Positions 58,022-64,000 of a DNA stretch of 64,000 nt are shown one piece after another; position 1 is the first letter of the stretch, and each line of letters starts with the position of its first letter. The stretch is taken from contig NZ_FOTE01000001.1 in the NCBI RefSeq assembly GCF_900114475.1, positions 186,001-250,000 on the forward strand, written 5' to 3'. Made by a program: the position numbers and the translations under genes. The notes below the pieces were generated by a model. That model saw nothing but the letters and a program-made list of their open reading frames with translations. It was not told where the DNA came from and did no database searches. The stretch comes from Paenibacillus sp. 1_12 (GTDB lineage: Bacteria; Bacillota; Bacilli; Paenibacillales; NBRC-103111).

Positions 58022-58984
58022 TTATATTATTGGAACCTTAATGGTAATAGGAGTGCCTTTTTCACTGGCCAGCTTCGCATAATGGACAAGAGCCTGGGTT
58101 TTTAAATAATCGATTCCGCTCGTTTCTGCTTCACGTCCCTGGTGCAGTGATGCCACAAATTCAGTCAATATATCTGTTTCATCGATTCCGCTGAGATCTT
58201 CAGTTAAATGGGTTTCTCCATCTCGGAAAATCCTGATTTCCTTGTTGGTCAATTCCATGGCACCTTCGGTTCCTTCAATCCGCCAATTGCCCCACCATGA
58301 GGTTTCTGTCCCTCTCGCAGCTATGGAGGCGTTATAGGTCGCAATAATACCGCCCTCCAATTCGAGTATGGCATACGTATTAAGGACAGCTCCTTCTTCT
58401 TTCCAGCCGCCAATCGGATTGAACAGTCTGGCAAACACCGAGATACCTTCTCGTCCGCTAAAATAACGAAGCATATCAAAGTGATGCACGCCGATATCAT
58501 CCAGCACACTGACCGTGTATTTCCGCTGCACTTGATGAAACCGATGAAACTGCACATCCATGGTGGAAAGGCTTCCGATGACGCCATCATCGAGAAGACG
58601 CTTCATTTTTCGAATAAAAGGAAATCTGCGGTAATTTTCTGCGATCATGAACGGAATGTTTTCCCTCGCCGCACGAGTTACTACTTCAATGGATTCTTCA
58701 TAATCAAAAGAAATCGGTTTTTCGCATAAAACAGCAAGCTTGCGGTCAAAAGCCGCATGGTTCACCTGCGTGTGGATCATCGGCGAAGTGACATTAACCA
58801 GAAAATCCACCTGCTCCTTATCCAAGGCTTCCTCTAAAGAAGTGTAGAACGGAAACGGATCATCGTTCATCTTCTCTTTCATGGCTGGATCGACCTCAAC
58901 AACCGCCGCCAATAATCCCTGATCTCTAAGCCGCTTATACCAACTGAATCCTGCTGCTCCCAAACCGACCAATATAGCTCTCAT
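58022..58984 (-). CDS. Gfo/Idh/MocA-family oxidoreductase
   Basis: 320 residues, NAD(P)-dependent. A Rossmann fold (RAILVGLGAAGFSWYKRL) is followed by the family dinucleotide block AVLCEKPISFDYEES and by DDIGVHHFDMLRYFSG, containing the catalytic His area. AGGAGGTATTGGG lies before the ATG. The substrate is probably a sugar or inositol derivative, given the GH31 gene 34 bases downstream. Confidence 0.92.
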   Translation of the reverse strand: MRAILVGLGAAGFSWYKRLRDQGLLAAVVEVDPAMKEKMNDDPFPFYTSLEEALDKEQVDFLVNVTSPMIHTQVNHAAFDRKLAVLCEKPISFDYEESIEVVTRAARENIPFMIAENYRRFPFIRKMKRLLDDGVIGSLSTMDVQFHRFHQVQRKYTVSVLDDIGVHHFDMLRYFSGREGISVFARLFNPIGGWKEEGAVLNTYAILELEGGIIATYNASIAARGTETSWWGNWRIEGTEGAMELTNKEIRIFRDGETHLTEDLSGIDETDILTEFVASLHQGREAETSGIDYLKTQALVHYAKLASEKGTPITIKVPII

Positions 58985-59125
58985 CGTTTCCCAATACCTC
59001 CTAATTCTTCAATGAAATAACCTTGCTTCAGGTTCTTATGGTGTTGCAAAAATCCTCACGAATCTGCGGAAAACACACCGCACCATTGAGTTGGTTTTCA
59101 TCTCTTACCCTGCATCGCCCGAAAT

Positions 59126-59485
59126 TCATTGCTGATTTAAGTGACGACTCGAACCCGCATGGCACCATACAGTTACAATCGGATCGTCCTCACTTGAATT
59201 CAGATGATGATCCTCACCAGGCTCAACAATCACGATATCTCCGGTAGCAACAGGAATATGCTCTCCATTGATCTCCATCGTTCCGCTTCCTTGCAAAATA
59301 ACAAACGCTTCACAGTCTCCATGAACATGATAGTCCTTTCCATCCGGACCGTCATTCGTATGGCTTCGATCTCCCCTCGTCGAGAATGCAAGTCCTCCTG
59401 AAGACAAATAAGCACCCGGCAGCACATCCTGCAAAATATGCCCGTTTCCGATATCCCGTAAATCGCTTAAACGTAACTTTTTCAC
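59126..59485 (-). CDS. Cupin-domain protein
   Basis: 119 residues, one double-stranded beta-helix. The metal-binding histidines and Glu are in KDYHVHGDCEAFVILQG, and the second motif is IVEPGEDHHLNSS. The start is GTG (KKLRLSDLRD) behind GGGAGGGATT. It is 141 bases upstream of the oxidoreductase gene and probably in one unit; a sugar-binding or isomerase role is possible. Function not assignable. Confidence 0.85.
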   Translation of the reverse strand: MKKLRLSDLRDIGNGHILQDVLPGAYLSSGGLAFSTRGDRSHTNDGPDGKDYHVHGDCEAFVILQGSGTMEINGEHIPVATGDIVIVEPGEDHHLNSSEDDPIVTVWCHAGSSRHLNQQ

Positions 59486-59871
59486 CCAATCCCTCCCTTT
59501 CTCAATCCGTAAAGAAAATTAATCCAATTAAACCCATTTATGTAAATATGAAATAATAAATTTGGAAACATATTAAAGAAGCCTACAATAAGGAAAACAT
59601 CCTTGCATAAGGCAATCCGCATTGAATAACTTCTTCATTGAACGACCAATATCAAACTGAACAGCAAGAATTGTGCTGCCGCGCGGTTGGTTTGTTTGAC
59701 CTATTATCGCTATGCCCTATTATAAGGGTCATTATGGTGATACGGGATGGCAAAACTTTCGAGGTGTTGTGTTTTTTTATCCTCCATTCATAACTGACCC
59801 TATTCGATAAGGGCGATACCAAATCCTGCTGTGGAAATCCTCGTTCTCCGATCCCTGGTTAGGTTCTTTCG
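59486..59871. promoter_or_regulatory. Long intergenic region with two similar palindromes
   Basis: Gene-free stretch of nearly 400 bases that holds the divergent control regions of the cupin operon and sspH. Two palindromes are seen: CCCTATTATAAGGG (59715-59728) and CCCTATTCGATAAGGG (59798-59813), 83 bases apart, possibly operator sites. TTGACC-N16-TATTAT around 59697-59724 resembles a plus-strand promoter. No riboswitch motif was recognised. Confidence 0.4.
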
Positions 59872-59900
59872 GAATAGCTTTAGACTTTTGTGTAATAATA
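59872..59900 (+). promoter_or_regulatory. Probable sigma-G promoter of sspH
   Basis: -35 GAATA (59872-59876), 17-base spacer, -10 AATAATA (59894-59900), six of seven to CATHMTA. This fits forespore expression of a small acid-soluble spore protein. Confidence 0.5.
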
Positions 59901-59936
59901 TAATGCTGTTACACAATAATGTGGAGGTTGGTTAAC

Positions 59937-60116
59937 ATTAATACTCAAAGAGCACAAGAAATCATAGCTTCACCCACTATGATTAACGTGACCTACCAAG
60001 GGGCACAAATCTATATTCAAAACGTTGATGAACACACGGAAATGGCGAGGATCTATACCCTTGACGAGCCTGAGAAGGAATGCACTGTCCCTCTGCACAG
60101 TTTAAGTGAACAATAA
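59937..60116 (+). CDS. sspH: Small acid-soluble spore protein, H type
   Basis: Minor spore-core protein. From the ATT at 59937 it reads (M)NTQRAQEIIASPTMINVT and ends ECTVPLHSLSEQ, 59 residues, the same length as B. subtilis SspH and alike along its whole length (for example RAQEI and IQNVDEHTEMARIY). The only ATG in frame, at 59919, would add MWRLVN and would place GGAGG inside the gene. GGAGG at 59923-59927 is instead nine bases before the ATT. The natural start is therefore probably ATT, a rare initiation codon. Confidence 0.88.
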   Translation: MNTQRAQEIIASPTMINVTYQGAQIYIQNVDEHTEMARIYTLDEPEKECTVPLHSLSEQ

Positions 60117-60124
60117 GAAGCACC

Positions 60125-60158
60125 AAAAAAGTCGTCTCCGCTGCGGGGCGACTTTTTT
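60125..60158 (+). terminator. Terminator of sspH
   Basis: AAAAAAGTCG and CGACTTTTTT arms in a stem with a small mismatch and a CTG loop, followed by a T run. Confidence 0.9.
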
Positions 60159-60376
60159 CGCTCAAATCTTGTAGTAACCCGAATTGTAGGGTCTGAATGG
60201 TTATCACACAATCTACTTTTCACATTTATGAAATGAAGAAAAGGCAGCCCTTTGGATGATTGGGAGTTTCTATTAAAAACTGAATGCCACCATGCCATAT
60301 ATAGCATATGCACAGAACCAATGATACAATATAAGGTAGTCCGGCTGCGCCGCGGCCACAACAGGAGGCATTGCAC

Positions 60377-60817
60377 ATGGAAATCACAAAAGTAGATTCA
60401 TATTCACAATTAGCCCAGTGTCTTGCAATTCGAAATCAAGTATTTGTCGAAGAGCAAGGCGTTCCACAGGAACTGGAAAATGATGCATACGATACATCAC
60501 CAGATGCTTGTGTCCATGTATTATTGACTTATAACGGAGTTCCTGCAGGGACGGGACGTTGGATATCCTATAATAAACAGACCGCCAAAATCCAACGTGT
60601 CGCTATATTATCCGAATTTCGCGGCAAAGGGCTTGGCAAAATATTGATTCAAGGACTGGAACAGCATGCGATCTCGGGAGGATATACTTCCTGCATATTG
60701 GACAGTCAATGTCATGCAGAGGCCTTTTATTCCCAGCTTGGATACAATACGATTTCGGAGCAGCCCTTTGAAGACGCAGGTATCCTGCACGTTCGTATGC
60801 AAAAAAAGATTGGATAG
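60377..60817 (+). CDS. GNAT-family N-acetyltransferase (YjcF-like)
   Basis: About 146 residues. The acetyl-CoA loop is in VAILSEFRGKGLGKILIQ (R/Q-x-x-G-x-G/A), with IRNQVFVEEQGVPQELEND as the N-terminal family block and AEAFYSQLGY near the end. AGGAGGCATTGCAC lies before the ATG at 60377. Acceptor unknown. The end of the gene contains a hairpin that serves as terminator for the opposite strand. Confidence 0.9.
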   Translation: MEITKVDSYSQLAQCLAIRNQVFVEEQGVPQELENDAYDTSPDACVHVLLTYNGVPAGTGRWISYNKQTAKIQRVAILSEFRGKGLGKILIQGLEQHAISGGYTSCILDSQCHAEAFYSQLGYNTISEQPFEDAGILHVRMQKKIG

Positions 60818-60829
60818 ATATCCAATCTT
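60801..60829 (-). terminator. Terminator of the tatA operon, inside the GNAT gene end
   Basis: AAGATTGGATA and TATCCAATCTT (60806-60829), followed on the minus strand by seven T. It overlaps the last codons and stop of the convergent GNAT gene. Confidence 0.8.
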
Positions 60830-60919
60830 TAGCTTTGCTGGGTAGTGTGAAGCTTTACCAAGAGGAATGACACTCTTTTCGTTCGAGATGTAACAGGGTA
60901 ACCACTTTATTCGTACAGA

Positions 60920-61126
60920 CTATGACGGCTTAGCCGACAGATCTTTCTCTGCTTTTGGCTCGGGATTTTCTTTAGTTTCAGATACCAACTCTCTGGCAGA
61001 TGCTTTAAATTCGTGCAGCGTGCGACCGACAGCCCGGCCCAGCTCTGGCAATTTGGAAGGTCCGAATAAAATAAGGATGACTACAAGAATCATGATGAGT
61101 CCAGGAATTCCGATATTTTGCAGCAT
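60920..61126 (-). CDS. tatA: Twin-arginine translocase subunit TatA
   Basis: 68 residues. An N-terminal membrane helix (about 5-20, [15 protein letters not shown]) is followed by the [17 protein letters not shown] hinge and amphipathic helix and a charged tail. AAGGAGTGTTGATGTAAC lies before the ATG. It is the last gene after a Tat-exported oxidase and a secreted RidA protein, with tatC divergently placed about 2.8 kb away, so it looks like a dedicated Tat pair. Confidence 0.95.
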   Translation of the reverse strand: MLQNIGIPGLIMILVVILILFGPSKLPELGRAVGRTLHEFKASARELVSETKENPEPKAEKDLSAKPS

Positions 61127-61158
61127 GTTACATCAACACTCCTTCTATTAAAGATAGA

Positions 61159-61719
61159 TTAGTCTTGAATATGTTTTTTAGGATATACAGCAACTGCCTC
61201 AACTTCAATTAACCAATCGTCATTAACAAGGCTGGCAACACCGACGGTTGAACGTGCGGTTTTCACCGGATTGTCCGCGGTATTGAAGAATTGGGCATAC
61301 GCCTCATTCCAGCCGGCATAATCAAACTTGTTATCCTTGCTCTTATCAGCAGTTAAATAAGCGCGAAGGTAGATAACATCGTTCATGGTCAAGCCTTTCT
61401 CCGCAAGCTGCTTCTCGAAATTCTTGAATATCCCAATTGCTTGTGTCTTCGTATCGCCATAGCGCTCATATACGGTTGCGCCATCTTTATTCAATAAAGG
61501 AGGAACGGTGCCACTCGTATAAAGATAGGCAGCTCCCGCAGGTACTGAAACTCCACTGGAAATCGTCGAAGTTGCACTTCCATAAAATTCAGACTCATAA
61601 ATCGGCTCAGCTATTATTTTATTCGGTTTGTCCGGTTCGTCTGCGGCAAAAGCTGTAATACCAATAGCAGTTGACATGACAGCAAGCAGCAGGATGGATT
61701 TCATATTTTTCTTTAGCAT
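61159..61719 (-). CDS. Secreted RidA/YjgF-family protein
   Basis: 186 residues. A Sec signal peptide (MLKKNMKSILLLAVMSTAIG, cleavage near AFA-ADE) precedes a RidA domain with LYTSGTVPPLL, VIYLRAYLTADKS, ARSTVGVASL and DWLIEVEAVAVYP. The Arg in TARSTVGVASL corresponds to the residue that binds imine carboxylates in RidA. Cytoplasmic RidA hydrolyses reactive imines and enamines; an exported form next to an amine oxidase suggests it processes the oxidase product outside the membrane. It is 32 bases before tatA. Confidence 0.88.
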   Translation of the reverse strand: MLKKNMKSILLLAVMSTAIGITAFAADEPDKPNKIIAEPIYESEFYGSATSTISSGVSVPAGAAYLYTSGTVPPLLNKDGATVYERYGDTKTQAIGIFKNFEKQLAEKGLTMNDVIYLRAYLTADKSKDNKFDYAGWNEAYAQFFNTADNPVKTARSTVGVASLVNDDWLIEVEAVAVYPKKHIQD

Positions 61720-61769
61720 AGTCCATTGATCTCCTCTTCTGTTTTGATTTCTGTTTTGATAATTGTCTA

Positions 61770-63377
61770 TTAACCTTTCAACACACGCTGATGGAGCTCA
61801 GTAACTACTTTACGTGCCGATTCAATTCCTCCGGCCATCCAAGCCGTAATGTAGCTCATGTGCTCCCCAGCCAAGTATATCCGGCCGTCTGGCTTGCACA
61901 ACGTTTGATAGGAGGTTTTCCGATCTTCTTCCGTATATGCAGCCCATCCACCCAAATTGTACTTGATATTTTTCCAATGTACGGAGAACGAAGTTTCGAA
62001 TTCTTTATAAAATTGCGGATGAATTTTGGCACCTGTGCTTAGTGCGTACTGCTCGCGCTGAGCAAGAGTCATAGCACCTAACCGATCTGCAGCAGCTCCG
62101 TTTGCATAGTAGGCAAGCATGATTCCCTTCTGAGCGTTGTATCCGGTTGGAGGATAATAGATCGAAGCCAAATCGGTATTGGTTACCGTAGTGCCCCCGT
62201 ACAACTGCTCGTCTGTTTCCCAGAAGCGGCGTTTGAACTGAATTCCGAGTTTGCCTGCTGATGCATAATTGATGCTGGAGATCGCTTTCTGCATTTCGGG
62301 TGAGAAGTCAGCCGGAATGCTGCGAAGAACCGACAATGGAATCGTACAAATGCAGAAATCACCAGTGATTTCCTTTACTGCCCCAGTATCTCTGTTTTTG
62401 TAAACAACCCGGACTCCACTATCGTCCTGACGGATTTCATTAACCTCGGCATGGAACACCATGTTGTGGCCGACGCGCTTCTCGAATGCTTGCGGAATTT
62501 TGTCCATGCCGCCAACCGGATGGAACATCATCATTTGTTGGTCATAGCCATACTCGCTGGAGAAGAAGTTGCCAAATCCAGAGTTAATGATCGACTTCAC
62601 ATCGAATGGATCCCGAACGACTCCGGCATCGAGCTTGCCGCCTGGTTCTGATTGATAACCTCCGCGGGAAGAGCCTTTGTAGAAGAGGTCTGCGTTGAGA
62701 TCGCCTTCGCGTTTCAGGTAGGCAACCAGCTTCTCTTTTTCCTCAGCATTCAACGGCAAATCGAGCGCGTTCTGATTTACTGCTTTGGCCAGCATTTCGG
62801 AGACATATCCTCTAACGTCTGCTTTAACTGCACGCTTTCTGATTTTTTGCCCAGATAGTGCGCCAACATTTTCGCTATAGTAATAACCATGATCGTTAAC
62901 ATTGTTGAATGGTTCAATGGGAATTCCAAATTTACGTATATACTCCATCGTTACATGGAACTGAGGGATACGCATAGGTCCTGCATTTAGGTACATATGC
63001 TCTCCACTATCAAAACGTGCAACCTGCTTCACACCGCCATTCTCTGTAACCGTTGTGCCTTTCCTTACAGACCAGATTCTTCCACCGGAACGGGAACGCG
63101 CTTCTAGAATCGTAACATCGTACCCAGCCTCCTCTAGCTCATAAGCTGCTGTCATCCCTGCAATCCCGCCACCAAGAATAATAACCCGCTTGCCATTACG
63201 ATTGGTTAAGGATAAATCGTTTCTGCTTGGAGGTGTGTACTCCGCTGCTTTCATCGTTTCTGGAGAAAATAACCCCATGGTGCCCATTACACTGAATAAG
63301 GCAGCTGATCCACCAATTTTACCAACAGTCGTTAAAAACTGCCTTCTTGTAATTTCATTTGGTTCCTTACTTTCCAT
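61770..63377 (-). CDS. Tat-exported flavin amine oxidase (monoamine/L-amino-acid oxidase type)
   Basis: About 535 residues. The N-terminus carries the twin-arginine signal EITRRQFLTTVGKIGG with a hydrophobic stretch after it. The FAD-binding motif is VIILGGGIAGMTAAYELEEA followed by TILEARSRSGGRIWSVR, and the C-terminal FAD block is GRIYLAGEHMSYITAWMAGGIESA. It oxidises amines or L-amino acids to imines with release of peroxide (family knowledge). The ATG at 63377 (MESKEPNEI) follows AGGAGGTTGTTGAA. It starts the oxidase-RidA-tatA unit. Confidence 0.92.
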   Translation of the reverse strand: MESKEPNEITRRQFLTTVGKIGGSAALFSVMGTMGLFSPETMKAAEYTPPSRNDLSLTNRNGKRVIILGGGIAGMTAAYELEEAGYDVTILEARSRSGGRIWSVRKGTTVTENGGVKQVARFDSGEHMYLNAGPMRIPQFHVTMEYIRKFGIPIEPFNNVNDHGYYYSENVGALSGQKIRKRAVKADVRGYVSEMLAKAVNQNALDLPLNAEEKEKLVAYLKREGDLNADLFYKGSSRGGYQSEPGGKLDAGVVRDPFDVKSIINSGFGNFFSSEYGYDQQMMMFHPVGGMDKIPQAFEKRVGHNMVFHAEVNEIRQDDSGVRVVYKNRDTGAVKEITGDFCICTIPLSVLRSIPADFSPEMQKAISSINYASAGKLGIQFKRRFWETDEQLYGGTTVTNTDLASIYYPPTGYNAQKGIMLAYYANGAAADRLGAMTLAQREQYALSTGAKIHPQFYKEFETSFSVHWKNIKYNLGGWAAYTEEDRKTSYQTLCKPDGRIYLAGEHMSYITAWMAGGIESARKVVTELHQRVLKG

Positions 63378-63452
63378 TTCAACAACCTCCTGATCAGCTA
63401 TCATAGAATCTGAAGTAACCATACCAAATTTTAAATCTCATGTATCGATTTA

Positions 63453-63469
63453 TGTAAGTAAATCTGACA
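63453..63469. promoter_or_regulatory. GlnR/TnrA-type operator in the divergent promoter region
   Basis: TGTAAGTAAATCTGACA matches TGTNA-N7-TNACA exactly. It lies about 80 bases upstream of the oxidase ATG, overlapping a possible -35 (TTACAT) and 18 bases before TAAAAT on the minus strand, and about 180 bases upstream of the TnrA-like gene. Nitrogen control is inferred. Confidence 0.6.
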
Positions 63470-63645
63470 TAGTTTTTATTTTCGGAATAAAAAATAGGTA
63501 GTTTTCATCATGAAAAATGAATTTTAACTTGATATCATGTTAGAAATGATGTAAGTTTATTGCCAACGCAGCCTTTATAATAAAAAATTCACAAATAAGT
63601 AACGTTAATGTGACATTAAATTAACAAAGAATGGAGGTTGGAAGT

Positions 63646-63897
63646 ATGAATGAAAAAGTGATGGGAATTGGAATGGTATGTGAATTAACCGGACTTTCTG
63701 AACGACAAATTCGGTATTATGAAGAAAGGCAGCTGATTAGCCCAGATCGAACTCAGGGACGCACCAGAAAGTACTCATTCGAGGATGTGGAGAGGATCAA
63801 GGAAATTCAACAGAAGATGAATGAAGGGTTTAATACTTTCGAAATCAGGCAGTTGGCTGCCAAAGGCCGATTGACCATCAAATATAGCTGTACATGA
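63646..63897 (+). CDS. TnrA/GlnR-like MerR-family regulator (short)
   Basis: 83 residues. The N-terminal MerR helix-turn-helix reads IGMVCELTGLSERQIRYYEE, followed by RTRKYSFEDVERI, close to the TnrA and GlnR DNA-binding domain. It ends about 27 residues earlier than TnrA and 50 earlier than GlnR, so the C-terminal part that responds to glutamine synthetase is probably missing or replaced (ends RLTIKYSCT). The ATG at 63646 follows GGAGGTTGGAAGT. It is 14 bases upstream of tatC and divergent from the oxidase unit. Confidence 0.88.
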   Translation: MNEKVMGIGMVCELTGLSERQIRYYEERQLISPDRTQGRTRKYSFEDVERIKEIQQKMNEGFNTFEIRQLAAKGRLTIKYSCT

Positions 63898-63911
63898 AAG
63901 GAAGATATCTT

Positions 63912-64000
63912 ATGACCGAACCTAACGCAATGACATTCATTGGACATGTAGGAGAACTGCGCAAACGCATCATTCTTGTATTAGCTGTGGTATTTATAGC
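63912..64000 (+). CDS. tatC: Twin-arginine translocase subunit TatC, cut by window edge
   Basis: Only the first 29 codons are present. They read MTEPNAMTFIGHVGEL then RKRIILVLAVVF, the TatC N-terminus (F-x-x-H-x-x-E-L-R-x-R) entering the first membrane helix. AAAGGAAGATATCTT lies before the ATG. It follows the TnrA-like gene and pairs with tatA on the other strand. Confidence 0.88.
   Translation, partial: MTEPNAMTFIGHVGELRKRIILVLAVVFI

Noticed and set aside
59725-59790. Possible c-di-GMP or other riboswitch upstream of sspH
   Set aside because: GGGATGGCAAAAC recalls pieces of known aptamers, but the paired elements and conserved core are missing.
63609-63626. Second GlnR/TnrA-like site TGTGA...TAACA upstream of the regulator gene
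   Set aside because: The spacer between the half sites is eight bases, not seven, so it does not fit the operator.

Overview
The window looks like chromosomal DNA of a spore-forming Bacillales bacterium, most probably Paenibacillus or a close relative. The reasons are a valS T-box leader, spoVID, gerM, an SspH-type spore protein, a spore-type end-joining set, a TnrA/GlnR-like regulator, and the order clpP-clpX-lonB-lonA-engB-hemA...hemL-spoVID-valS known from Bacillus subtilis. Base composition is moderate and strong GGAGG ribosome binding sites are the rule. I saw no rRNA, tRNA, CRISPR array, prophage or insertion sequence.

Layout. 1-5392: valS (cut by the window edge), its T-box leader, spoVID, and an RluA-type pseudouridine synthase coupled to a 41-residue membrane peptide. 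5523-7322: a membrane-anchored phosphodiester glycosidase-like protein. 7413-18327: the heme genes hemL, cpfC, hemE, hemB, cobA-hemD, hemC, sirC-like, hemX and hemA, with a Crp/Fnr-type regulator divergent from hemL. 18518-34864: a small membrane protein, speD, an AlkD-like protein, engB, lonA, lonB, an amidase facing a divergent polysaccharide deacetylase, ispG, clpX, clpP, tig and ysoA. 35186-44184: asnB, rdgB, rph, gerM, a PAS-GGDEF protein, a PgpA-like protein, an AlkZ-related protein, an MBL hydrolase and a methyltransferase. 44473-48824: a ROK regulator, a formylglycine-generating-enzyme-like protein and a CPA1 antiporter. 49088-51417: two coupled DndB/DGQHR proteins with no dnd partners. 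51645-55381: end joining (LigD polymerase, Ku, LigD ligase, endonuclease IV). 55480-59485: a histidine-rich repeat protein, then cupin, Gfo/Idh/MocA and GH31 genes. 59937-64000: sspH, a GNAT, and a Tat-linked locus of tatA, secreted RidA, Tat-exported flavin amine oxidase, a divergent TnrA-like regulator and tatC (cut by the edge).

How they work together. The heme block encodes 5-aminolevulinate to uroporphyrinogen III in one transcription unit. A methyltransferase (CobA half) and a precorrin-2 dehydrogenase inside the unit add the siroheme branch. hemE-cpfC form a separate unit, and no coproporphyrinogen oxidase or HemQ is present. The end-joining set has a good forespore sigma-G promoter in front of ku, which fits repair of spore DNA during germination.

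Best candidates for something new: (1) the locus at 60.9-64 kb, which reads as an exported amine-oxidation module with its own Tat components, a secreted RidA and a perfect GlnR/TnrA operator in the divergent promoter region; (2) the orphan DndB pair; (3) a recurrent leader hairpin in front of at least five minus-strand genes; (4) sspH, which probably starts with ATT. Start codons were adjusted wherever a Shine-Dalgarno sequence or family N-terminus required it.
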